From NCBI GenBank assembly GCA_040758525.1, contig JBFLVQ010000238.1, positions 1-12,655 on the forward strand: a stretch of DNA of 12,655 nt, written 5' to 3'. The notes under the pieces were generated by a model, which saw only the letters and a list, made by a program, of their open reading frames with translations, made no database searches and was not told where the DNA came from. Position numbers and translations under genes: made by a program. This stretch comes from JBFLVQ01 sp040758525 (GTDB lineage: Bacteria > Acidobacteriota > Blastocatellia > Chloracidobacteriales > JADJPF01). Below, piece after piece: positions 5,426-12,655 of the stretch (its first letter is position 1; each line of letters begins with the position of its first letter).

Positions 5426-7924
5426 ATGTGCAATCTAAATTCTCTCTTAGCTAGTCTGCTTATCTTCTCTTGGTTAAACTTACCTATATTCGTTAGTCTA
5501 ACCAGACCTGTTTCGGTTCCTAGCGATGCGCTCCCAGCTCGTCATAGTGCAGTATTATCCGCACTTGAGCGGCGTGACTACTCGGCTGTTGAACGTGAGT
5601 TGAATGCCCTGCGCAGCGCAGATGCAGATGCCTTTCGTATCAATAACTATGAGTATTTATTGGGGCGAACTGCAGAAAAACGTGGTGACCTGACAGCAGC
5701 AATACGCAGTTTCACCGCAGTGATAAATCAAGGTAGTATTCTGAGCGAGTACGCACACTGGCATCTTGCCCAGATTGCACGCCGACAGAAGAATCTCTCC
5801 CTTGAGCGCGAACAGCTCAAGCGTCTATTAACCAACTATCCTGACAGTCTATTAACAGAGAGCGCAAAACGTAGATTAGCAGATAATCAACTTGAAAGTG
5901 GCGACAGTGCGGCGGCACTACAGTTTCTACGTACTCGCGCCAATCGTACAAACGCAACCGGACGTGAAGCGCTTGCACAGATCGGCCTTATTCAACTAAA
6001 GCTGAACCAAGAGCAGGCAGCGCGTAGTATCTTTGACCAGCTTCTACAGGGTTCACGTGATGATTATGCACTGCTTGCCGCACAAAAACTTGATCTACTC
6101 GATAGTCGTGCACGCCGTGCACTTTCTGAAACAGAATTGCTTACACGTGCACGTGTCTATGCGCACAATCGCGATAGTGCCGCGACACGTGATACCTATC
6201 TACAACTGATCGATCGTTTTCCTGCTTCCCGTGCGCGCTCTGAAGCGCTCTATGCCATTGGGCGTAGCTACTACATAGAATATGACTACACTAATGCCAT
6301 TAAATGGTATGACCGTGTCTATCAAGAGTCACCCAACACATCGTTGGGTGAGCTAGGCTTTTACCATACAGGCCATTCATATCAGAACCTAGGTCGTTAC
6401 CAAGAGGCAGTTCAACGTTACCAACAGGTAATTGAAAAATATCCTAATGGTGAATGGGTGAAAGGTGCGCACTTAAATGCCATCGATTCACTACGTTCGG
6501 CAGGTCAGTTCGATGCTGCGCTGGAATGGTGCCAACGTACTATTAATCGCTTTAGTAATGATGTCACAGGCACAACAGCACTCTTTGATCAAGGGAAAAT
6601 CTATCTGATCAAAGGCAACTACACTTTAGCACTAGAAGCATTCACACGTTTGCGCACTTATAATCTCTCTCGTAGCGCTCCCGGCGCTACTAACCCTGCA
6701 GAAGCAGAATTTTTTCGTACCTATTGCCTAGAAAAATTGGGCCGTAATGCAGAAGCAATCGTAGCTTATCTAGCATTTCCAGTAGATCGCAATAGCTTCT
6801 ATGGCAATCGTGCCACCCAACGGCTTAAAGCACTTACTCGTGAAGCACAGGCACAATCGGCAATTAACACTCGCTTTAAGCTCTATCAGGAGAACGCACG
6901 ACGAGAACTGGCGGCTGGCAACTATCAGGCTGCTAAAGACGCCGCCAACCAAGCGCTAAGGCTTACTATCGATACTAAGGCAGAAGCAGAATTGATCGAG
7001 ATACTACGCCAATGTTATAACAACCTGCCTGCCTATAACCAATTCTTTAACCTCTCTTTGTCACCAGCAGGGCGAGAATTGCTTAGCGCTGGCAGTAAGA
7101 CGCCAACACGTTCTCATCAGGCACTTGCTGATGAACTGATCTTTTTGGGACTCTACGATGAAGGTGCCCCAGAACTGCGTGTTGGCACAATTAGCAGCAT
7201 CAAACTGGAAGGAGAGGAGGCAGAACAGTTTGCTGCACAAGAGAGTACACAACCATTTGTTAATATCTCTCAACGCCGACGCGCTAGTAGTTCAACCAAC
7301 AGTAATTGGCAATATTCGCTGGCTGTCTACCTAAATCGTGGTAGCCATGCTCATCCAGCAATACATTATGGAGAGAGCCGATTCTCAAGCATACCAAGGG
7401 ATTTTTATTTGCCTCTGCTCCCTCGCGATATTGCACAACTGCTCTATCCCGCGCCCTACCCTGATGAGCTGACTAAAGAAGCACGCAAGCGCAATCTTGA
7501 TGCACGTTTTCTGCTTGGCATTGCCCGTCAAGAGAGTCGTTTCAATACTATTGCCAAAAGCGGCTCAGCCGCACGTGGGATGTTCCAGTTTATCTCATCT
7601 ACAGCCGATCGTATTAGTAAAGAACTAAAGCTGACTGAATTTGATCAGAACGATCTATACCAGCCCGCTATTGCAATAGAGTTTGCTGGGCAATATATGG
7701 CGGATCTATTTAGCGAGTTCAAGGATAATCCTTATGCTGTTGCAGCCAGTTACAATGGTGGTGAGATCGCAGTAAGACGCTGGCTGGAACGTGCTCGTAG
7801 CAATGAATGTGAACGCTTTGTCAGTGAGATTGCCTATCAAGAGACAAAAGATTATGTCTACAAGGTGATGAACAACTATTGGGCTTATTGCCAGCTTTAT
7901 CGCGAGGATCTTACCTCACACTAA
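5426..7924 (+). CDS. Exported TPR-containing Slt-type lytic transglycosylase
   Basis: This 832-residue protein cleaves the MurNAc-GlcNAc bond of peptidoglycan with formation of 1,6-anhydroMurNAc, if active as its family. The N-terminus is hydrophobic (LLASLLIFSWLNLPIFVSL), a signal peptide or anchor. A long helical-repeat region follows, with clear TPR-like units near residues 270-345 (ALYAIGRSYY, FYHTGHSYQNLGRYQEAVQRYQQV). The C-terminal Slt domain (about 690-820) holds catalytic Glu703 in ARQESRF, then SGSAARGMFQF, AASYNGG and IAYQETKDYVYKV, all hallmarks of the Slt70 type. It is larger than E. coli Slt70 (about 620 residues) because of the extended repeat region. The ATG at 5426 is chosen for the hydrophobic N-terminus and the TATAAT just upstream; an in-frame GTG at 5309 is possible but adds 39 unconvincing residues. 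It is divergent from the exported coiled-coil and peptidase genes. Confidence 0.92.
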   Translation: MCNLNSLLASLLIFSWLNLPIFVSLTRPVSVPSDALPARHSAVLSALERRDYSAVERELNALRSADADAFRINNYEYLLGRTAEKRGDLTAAIRSFTAVINQGSILSEYAHWHLAQIARRQKNLSLEREQLKRLLTNYPDSLLTESAKRRLADNQLESGDSAAALQFLRTRANRTNATGREALAQIGLIQLKLNQEQAARSIFDQLLQGSRDDYALLAAQKLDLLDSRARRALSETELLTRARVYAHNRDSAATRDTYLQLIDRFPASRARSEALYAIGRSYYIEYDYTNAIKWYDRVYQESPNTSLGELGFYHTGHSYQNLGRYQEAVQRYQQVIEKYPNGEWVKGAHLNAIDSLRSAGQFDAALEWCQRTINRFSNDVTGTTALFDQGKIYLIKGNYTLALEAFTRLRTYNLSRSAPGATNPAEAEFFRTYCLEKLGRNAEAIVAYLAFPVDRNSFYGNRATQRLKALTREAQAQSAINTRFKLYQENARRELAAGNYQAAKDAANQALRLTIDTKAEAELIEILRQCYNNLPAYNQFFNLSLSPAGRELLSAGSKTPTRSHQALADELIFLGLYDEGAPELRVGTISSIKLEGEEAEQFAAQESTQPFVNISQRRRASSSTNSNWQYSLAVYLNRGSHAHPAIHYGESRFSSIPRDFYLPLLPRDIAQLLYPAPYPDELTKEARKRNLDARFLLGIARQESRFNTIAKSGSAARGMFQFISSTADRISKELKLTEFDQNDLYQPAIAIEFAGQYMADLFSEFKDNPYAVAASYNGGEIAVRRWLERARSNECERFVSEIAYQETKDYVYKVMNNYWAYCQLYREDLTSH

Positions 7925-8370
7925 AGATGATTCATAAAAAACTCTTGGATCATTTCAAGCAGTCGATTACTGGGGATGGGTGTCTCGATTGGTGATTGTA
8001 GAATACTCACCTGCCATTGTTGACTCTCTATTTGACCAGCATTATCGCCTGTACCCACTTCCATTTCAATATCTAGGTTATAGTAGACGCCTCGCCGCCC
8101 TGGTGGGCAATCTTCGCTAGGAATTTCACTAAGATCTGGTTTCTCATCCGATCCGCAAAGTAATAACCCTTTGGCAAGTTCAATGATCTGCTCCGGTTCG
8201 CTACTCACATCATCATTGAGCCCAGGAATGTAACCATCCTCAAGTTCAAATTTAAGATTGATGTCAAACGGATTTGGATCCAAAGTAGAATCCTGCACCC
8301 GTAGATCGATACCGAACCCACTGTCGTTCCCAAGGGGTTGCACGTTTACTTCGACAAAATCTTCTGCCAT
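7921..8370 (-). CDS. Acidic hypothetical protein, 149 aa
   Basis: I do not recognise this protein. It is strongly acidic (runs such as ELEDGY, DDVSSEPEQ, EDFVEVNV) and has no signal peptide or membrane helix. Alternating hydrophobic and polar residues in FDINLKFELEDG and YYNLDIEMEVGTG suggest beta strands. Two cysteines (LLLCGSDE, SEDCPPGRR) are about 20 residues apart. It ends in a helix-like tail (NRLLEMIQEFFMNHL). The ATG at 8370 has GAAGAGGAAAG directly before it and TATAAT 21 nt upstream. It lies 85 bp after thyX on the same strand. Its TAG (7921-7923) overlaps the TAA of the transglycosylase gene (7922-7924) tail to tail. A clean start, ribosome site and normal length support a real cytoplasmic protein. 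Confidence 0.7.
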   Translation of the reverse strand: MAEDFVEVNVQPLGNDSGFGIDLRVQDSTLDPNPFDINLKFELEDGYIPGLNDDVSSEPEQIIELAKGLLLCGSDEKPDLSEIPSEDCPPGRRGVYYNLDIEMEVGTGDNAGQIESQQWQVSILQSPIETPIPSNRLLEMIQEFFMNHL

Positions 8371-8391
8371 CTTTCCTCTTCAAATTAGTTG

Positions 8392-8397
8392 ATTATA
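8392..8397 (-). promoter_or_regulatory. Candidate -10 element for the acidic protein gene
   Basis: A perfect TATAAT on the minus strand lies 21 nt before the ATG at 8370, in the 85-bp gap after thyX. No convincing -35 is present at 16-18 bp. The inverted repeat GCCAG...CTGGC, with the palindrome TAGGCCTA inside it, lies just upstream (about 8405-8425) and might be an operator or a weak hairpin. A short TTTTT run soon after the thyX stop could give partial termination. Confidence 0.35.
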
Positions 8398-8455
8398 TTA
8401 TGCCAGCCAGAATAGGCCTACTGGCGTTATACCACAAAAACGCTGCTTAACGCGA

Positions 8456-10039
8456 TCAGATTGCCCGTTGGTAATGATCAATATCGAGCTGCCAAACCTT
8501 CACACCACAGAAGCGGTCACCTTCCGGGCAGGTGGGACGCTTAGCAGCCAGATGCCGTTGTGTACAAGGAGGTAACAGGTATTTGCCTAGACGCGGATTG
8601 ATTGCTCGTATCTGTTGTGCCTCCTCAACCGAAGCACGCCATATCTCCTCCTGAGCCAGATAACAGAGTCGCATTCTATGTTTATGATGTAATCCTAATA
8701 GATCTGCCGACTCGCTAAAGCGCACTGTCGCGGCATTAGGGAGAAGGTAGGCGACAAACTCATCCTCTACACCTAACTGTCGTAACTTACTAATGGCTTG
8801 CCAACTCTCTGCCATTGTCTGATCAAATATACGTTGTACGCCTTCATCAATAGATACCAATGCAGGTGTGATGTAGTCTGGCTCATCTACTAGATGCGCC
8901 AGTAATATTGGTCTTGATGCTGGCGTAGTACGATGTCGTTGATCTTGACTATCAGCAGTGTGTGAGAGCCGTTTACGGAAAGTATAAGAGGGATGATGTA
9001 GCGTACGACCAAGCTTTGACATCATGGTAAGGTTGAGTGATTCGCCCAGCAGTTGATTACCTGCAGGATTGAGCGCCAGCTCAATTGCCTCAGTATCATC
9101 AAGAGCAGTACGTGGCACACCTAATACTTCGCGTACCGCATCAGCCAGCGATCTCTCATTGTTGATCTTGTAATCGATAAGCTTGGAAGTATAACTGCCT
9201 AGGCTCTCATCAAACTCCTTAAGGAAATTAGATCGATGTTTAGCATCACTCCATTCTGGTCGTGTAGTAAAGAAGCGTGCTTCCGGTGTCTCCATTAAAT
9301 CCAATGGTGGTTCGAGAATTGTTTCGTAAAGAGGATCATAGTGCAGCAACTCTTCCACCATACGACCTACCACAATACGTTGCTCAAGCGGCGTGTCATA
9401 CTGCTGGCATAGACGATAGTAGCGCAGTAGTGTTATACCGCTAATAGTATGATACATGTAGGCAAAGGTAGCGACCGGAAGAACGTAACGAGCAACCTCT
9501 AAGGCGCGTTTCTGTAGCTTGGCTTTGATCTTCTTATCGAGAGTATTGTGATGTGGAAAAATTTTTAAATATTCGCTCTCAACAACAGGCAATAATACTT
9601 CTGTGAGCCTGTTATAAGCAGCCATTTGAAACTCGACGGTATTGCGATAAATAGTTAGCGCCTCGCCCTGTAGAGGCGGTATTGCCATTGTATTGGCCTT
9701 TACTCCAACATAACGTTGTGAGACCTGCTCGGAATTATAATGTGGATGGTTATGCAGAAAAGACCAGATAAATTGTCTGGAAATATTTGCTAGTGAGAAT
9801 TGGAAATGTGCATGCCCAAGCACAGTATGATGACCAGCCTGGTAGATACTCTGTGCTAGTGGATAGTTTTGTGGTGTGATCTGATCGTCAGATATTATCC
9901 CCTTACTTGAGTAACAGGTTCGTGCAGTAGCAATCGCATTATGAAAAGGATTGGTAAAGGTCTTCTCTAACTTGACAATCGGCTCGGCAGAAATAAACGC
10001 CTGGTTTGATTTCACGCTACGGGTCTTTACCTTGGTCAT
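8456..10039 (-). CDS. thyX: Tandem-domain flavin-dependent thymidylate synthase (ThyX family)
   Basis: ThyX makes dTMP from dUMP using methylene-tetrahydrofolate, FAD and NADPH. At 527 residues this protein is about twice the usual ThyX length (about 220-250) and reads as two ThyX-like halves. The first (about 20-235) has GHHTVLGHAHFQFSLANISRQ, then HNHPHYNSEQVSQRY (96-110), where the family motif RHRX7S is expected: Ser107, Arg109 and Tyr110 are kept but RHR is replaced. It ends in the usual ARYVLP...LLRYYRL helices. The second (about 325-475) has SHTADSQDQRHR with an intact Arg368-His369-Arg370, and LLPNAATVRF...AQEEIWR. A Cys-containing tail follows (Cys492, Cys504, Cys511). GAAGG lies before the ATG. 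It is divergent from the XPB helicase. I am sure of the family; how the two halves share the active site is inference. Confidence 0.88.
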   Translation of the reverse strand: MTKVKTRSVKSNQAFISAEPIVKLEKTFTNPFHNAIATARTCYSSKGIISDDQITPQNYPLAQSIYQAGHHTVLGHAHFQFSLANISRQFIWSFLHNHPHYNSEQVSQRYVGVKANTMAIPPLQGEALTIYRNTVEFQMAAYNRLTEVLLPVVESEYLKIFPHHNTLDKKIKAKLQKRALEVARYVLPVATFAYMYHTISGITLLRYYRLCQQYDTPLEQRIVVGRMVEELLHYDPLYETILEPPLDLMETPEARFFTTRPEWSDAKHRSNFLKEFDESLGSYTSKLIDYKINNERSLADAVREVLGVPRTALDDTEAIELALNPAGNQLLGESLNLTMMSKLGRTLHHPSYTFRKRLSHTADSQDQRHRTTPASRPILLAHLVDEPDYITPALVSIDEGVQRIFDQTMAESWQAISKLRQLGVEDEFVAYLLPNAATVRFSESADLLGLHHKHRMRLCYLAQEEIWRASVEEAQQIRAINPRLGKYLLPPCTQRHLAAKRPTCPEGDRFCGVKVWQLDIDHYQRAI

Positions 10040-10078
10040 GAATCTACCTTCTGCGTAATAGAAAACTTAACGCTAGCG

Positions 10079-10107
10079 AGAATACCAAATGCGTTTTCTG
10101 CAATCAA
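10079..10107 (-). promoter_or_regulatory. Candidate sigma-70-type promoter of thyX
   Basis: On the minus strand TTGATT (10102-10107, 4 of 6) is spaced 17 bp from TATTCT (10079-10084). Transcription would start near 10072, about 33 nt before the thyX ATG, leaving room for its GAAGG ribosome site. An 8-bp palindrome CGCTAGCG (10071-10078) lies at the predicted start point. No clear promoter is visible for the divergent helicase gene. Confidence 0.4.
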
Positions 10108-10172
10108 GACGCAAGTCCACTTTCTTAACAGCCTTTACAGTTTCTCCTGCTAGTGGCAGCATGTGTCTCGGC

Positions 10173-11582
10173 ATGGATACGCTACTACGCTTTGATCGAG
10201 GCACCCTGGTACTAGAAGGCTTTGCGAAACTACCCGACGATGTCGCCAGTTTTTTTCGCTATGATGCTCGTATTAATGCCTACCGCGCTTCTTCACATCA
10301 TTATAGCGAAATCATTAAGCGACTGCGTGGAATACTATCGACTAATAAGGCGCCGCGCTACGATCGTATCAATCTTAAACCGGCTTTAACACTAGATATC
10401 TATCGACATCAGCAGGAGGCGCTAGAGAGTTGGTCGGCTGCACAGGGGCGCGGTCTGGTAGTGTTACCAACCGGGGCAGGCAAGAGCCTGGTAGGAGTAC
10501 TTGCGCTTGCCTGGGCAGCACGTAGCGGCCTGGTAGTAGTACCTACACTCGATCTTATGTATCAATGGTATGCGCTGCTACGTGCCGCCTTTCCCGATAT
10601 AGAGACAGGATTAATTGGCGGTGGATATTATGAAGTGCGCAGCTTGAGTGTAGCTACCTATGATTCTGCAGCGTTACATATGGATCGTATAGGTAATCGC
10701 TTTGGCACATTAATAATGGATGAAGTGCACCATTTGCCTTCAGATTTCTATCGTACGATTGCAGAATTTGCCTTAGCGCCTTATCGGTTAGGACTAACTG
10801 CTACACCTGAGCGCGCTGATAATCGTCATGAAAATCTTACAGAATTGATCGGTCCATTAGTCTATCGGCGTGAAGCCAATGAGTTGGCTGGTGATGTGCT
10901 TGCACCATTCCGTATTAATCGTATCTATGTAGAGTTATCGACGGCTGAACGCGAAGCCTATGAGAAAGCGCTGGCCGTACGCGATGAGTTTTTACGTGAA
11001 AATAGTATCTATCTTTCCGATCTCACGGGCTGGAATCGCTTTGTAATGCTTTCTGCGCGCACTCCCGCAGGACGACGCGCTATGCGCGCGCATCGTGAAG
11101 CTCGCCAATTAGCACAAGCAGCACCTGCTAAATTACGTGCCTTAGAGATTGTCTTAGCTGAGCATGCTGGTGAAAAGATGGTGATCTTTACTGATGATAA
11201 TGCTTCTGCTTATGAGGTCTCAAAACGTTTTCTGATTCCTTGTATCACGCATCAGACCAAGATCAAAGAACGGCAGCAGATAATGGATATGTTTAAAGAT
11301 GGCCGCTATCGTGCCATTGTTACTAGTAGGGTATTGAATGAAGGGGTAGATGTGCCAGACGCTTCTGTAGGTGTTATCCTTTCTGGTAGCTCAGTTAATA
11401 GAGAGTTTGTCCAGCGTCTAGGACGTATACTGCGTCGTGCTGAAGGTAAGCGTGCGGTACTCTATGAAGTGATCGCTAAACGCACACGTGAGGAACAGGT
11501 ATCACATCGCCGCAGACAGCATTTCCCCCTTGAGGACCCACAACTTCCTCTCTTCCCTATGCAAGAAAAGGAGGATGGCTAA
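10173..11582 (+). CDS. xpb: XPB-family DNA helicase (superfamily 2)
   Basis: This 469-residue XPB/RAD25-type ATPase drives DNA opening in excision repair. It has an N-terminal damage-recognition-like region (LLRFDRGTLVLEG), the motif RHQQEALESW, Walker A PTGAGKS (99-105), Walker B DEVHH (183-187), motif III TATPER (209-214), and YRREANELAGDVLAPF followed by a helical thumb-like region. The second RecA domain contains VIFTDDNASAYEV, TSRVLNEGVDVPDAS and the motif VI arginines in QRLGRILRR (414-422). No helicase motif is missing. The C-terminus is a short polar tail with QLPLF. The start is uncertain: ATG 10173 begins right before the conserved region and leaves room for the thyX promoter, while ATG 10161 or 10089 would add 4 or 28 poorly conserved-looking residues. 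The Bax1 gene follows with a TAATG overlap. Confidence 0.92.
   Translation: MDTLLRFDRGTLVLEGFAKLPDDVASFFRYDARINAYRASSHHYSEIIKRLRGILSTNKAPRYDRINLKPALTLDIYRHQQEALESWSAAQGRGLVVLPTGAGKSLVGVLALAWAARSGLVVVPTLDLMYQWYALLRAAFPDIETGLIGGGYYEVRSLSVATYDSAALHMDRIGNRFGTLIMDEVHHLPSDFYRTIAEFALAPYRLGLTATPERADNRHENLTELIGPLVYRREANELAGDVLAPFRINRIYVELSTAEREAYEKALAVRDEFLRENSIYLSDLTGWNRFVMLSARTPAGRRAMRAHREARQLAQAAPAKLRALEIVLAEHAGEKMVIFTDDNASAYEVSKRFLIPCITHQTKIKERQQIMDMFKDGRYRAIVTSRVLNEGVDVPDASVGVILSGSSVNREFVQRLGRILRRAEGKRAVLYEVIAKRTREEQVSHRRRQHFPLEDPQLPLFPMQEKEDG
11568..11574 (+). promoter_or_regulatory. Ribosome binding site that sets the Bax1-type nuclease start
   Basis: AAGGAGG lies inside the last helicase codons, 7 nt before the ATG at 11582, whose first base is the last base of the helicase TAA. 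This perfect site fixes the start and indicates translational coupling by re-initiation. Confidence 0.8.
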
Positions 11583-12655
11583 TGCTGCCAGCAGATCTGT
11601 TGCGCTATACAGTGCGCGCTGGGCTGGCATTCCCACTCTATATTAAGGGAGCGCGCGAGCAATGGTCAGAAAAAGTACTCACTACCATAGATGCACATCG
11701 TAGTAAGACACGTGGTGAGTTGCAGGAAGCGCTACGCTCTCTAGAAGGTGATTCTCCAGACTACTTTGTTATACGTGGACTGGCTCATCTAGCAATTGCT
11801 GATGCTACTTTCAGTACAGCTATACCTATAGATCCTGAATCTTTGCGGCGGGAGGCTTTTCTCCTTGCTGCTGAGCAAGGGCATAGACAACAGCAAGCCG
11901 ATAAGATTCTTGCTGAACTTGCCCTGCGTTATGATTTAGCAACCGAAGTGCTGCGTGATGCTCTATATGCGGATCTTCCAGAAAACCATATTCTCACTGC
12001 CGTGCCTGAGATGACCCCGGAAAAGCTGCTTGATCGCTATAATCTAGCACAGGCACAAGGCCTGCTCTACTATGCCAATTGGATGGTGATTACTGCACAT
12101 CGTAATGTGCCAGGAGAATACCGACGACTATTTCATCGTATTAAACTTTATGGCTTAATGTATGCTGTAGAAGGTAATCTAGAAGACGGTTACCGAATAC
12201 ATGTAGATGGTCCTGCCAGCCTGTTTCGTCAAACTAGAAAATATGGTGTTAGTATGGCAGCCTTTCTCCCTGCGCTATTAAATGTAACTAAGTGGGAGCT
12301 AGAGGCGCAATTGGAATTGAAAGGTAGACAGGCTGGTTATATTCTTACTAGTAATTCGCCCCTACGCTCACATTATCCCAGACCACCCGCTTATGATAGT
12401 CTGCTAGAAAGCTCTTTTGTAGAACGTTGGGAGAAACTTGCCACACCCTGGCAATTGGAGCGTGAGGTAGAGATTGTTGATCTAAAAGGTACCGTATTTG
12501 TGCCTGACTTTGCCTTGCGTCATCCTGATGGGCGTGTTTTCCATGTTGAGATTGTCGGGTTTTGGCATCCTGACTATCTACAGAGAAAATTTAACAAGGT
12601 ACGTAAGGCAGGAATGAGTAATCTGTTATTAGCGGTATCAGAGCGCTTAAATGTA
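11582..12655 (+). CDS. bax1: Bax1-type nuclease (DUF790), XPB partner; 3' end beyond window
   Basis: The reading frame stays open for 358 codons to the window edge; the family is usually somewhat over 400 residues, so the missing part should be short. The sequence is typical of DUF790/Bax1: an N-terminal MLPADLLRYTV start, a middle YNLAQAQGLLY, a VDGPASLFRQTRKYG block (from Asp209) and a PD-(D/E)XK-like nuclease core with VPDFAL (Asp309) and VEIVGFWHPDYLQRKFNKV (Glu323, candidate Lys in the following helix). Bax1 is a structure-specific endonuclease that binds archaeal XPB and cuts near the unwound bubble, taking the role XPG plays in eukaryotes. Stop-start overlap with the XPB gene supports formation of the same complex here. 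The catalytic Asp and Glu are present. Known: pairing and nuclease activity in archaea. Inferred: the same in this bacterium. Confidence 0.9.
   Translation, partial: MLPADLLRYTVRAGLAFPLYIKGAREQWSEKVLTTIDAHRSKTRGELQEALRSLEGDSPDYFVIRGLAHLAIADATFSTAIPIDPESLRREAFLLAAEQGHRQQQADKILAELALRYDLATEVLRDALYADLPENHILTAVPEMTPEKLLDRYNLAQAQGLLYYANWMVITAHRNVPGEYRRLFHRIKLYGLMYAVEGNLEDGYRIHVDGPASLFRQTRKYGVSMAAFLPALLNVTKWELEAQLELKGRQAGYILTSNSPLRSHYPRPPAYDSLLESSFVERWEKLATPWQLEREVEIVDLKGTVFVPDFALRHPDGRVFHVEIVGFWHPDYLQRKFNKVRKAGMSNLLLAVSERLNV

Noticed and set aside
1..12655. Apparent excess of GATC sites (about 80 counted by eye, about 48 expected from composition)
   Set aside because: Most sites fall in coding sequence and can be explained by frequent GAT and ATC codons; there is no clustering that would suggest an origin or a methylation switch.

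Overview
The window is gene-dense bacterial chromosome, roughly mid-40s % GC by eye, with no rRNA, tRNA, IS element, integrase or CRISPR array that I can see. Gene content suggests a deep-branching bacterium, most plausibly Acidobacteriota (Blastocatellia-like) or a relative. The pointers are an unusually long tandem-domain ThyX, an XPB-type helicase with a Bax1/DUF790 nuclease, an M28 peptidase carrying PA and PDZ domains, and a small CxxC protein of a style I associate with acidobacteria. This placement is inference only.

Left part (1-2722, + strand): a sequence matching the sigma-54 consensus at every defined position lies at 34-50. It is followed by a 60-residue CxxC protein and a 112-residue two-helix membrane protein, then a strong composite hairpin with a T tract (721-787). 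Next is an NtrY-like membrane histidine kinase. Kinases of this type usually work through NtrC-family sigma-54 activators, so promoter and kinase may belong to one circuit, but no response regulator is inside the window.

Middle part (2729-8370), mostly cell envelope: on the minus strand an exported coiled-coil protein is followed by an M28 metallopeptidase. The peptidase has its own sigma-70-like promoter, whose -35 hexamer sits inside a 19-bp palindrome. Divergent to them is an 832-residue TPR plus Slt lytic transglycosylase with a perfect TATAAT 10 bp before its ATG, which suggests a leaderless or nearly leaderless mRNA. Its stop codon overlaps the stop codon of an unrecognised acidic 149-residue protein on the other strand.

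Right part (8456-12655), DNA metabolism: a double-domain flavin-dependent thymidylate synthase (minus strand) is divergent from an XPB-family helicase. The helicase is translationally coupled (TAATG) to a Bax1-type nuclease that runs off the right edge. Helicase and nuclease form the known XPB-Bax1 pair implicated in nucleotide excision repair. The helicase also ends in QLPLF, which resembles a bacterial sliding-clamp-binding pentapeptide. The most interesting points are this clamp motif, the split catalytic motif of the double ThyX, and the sigma-54/NtrY-like module.
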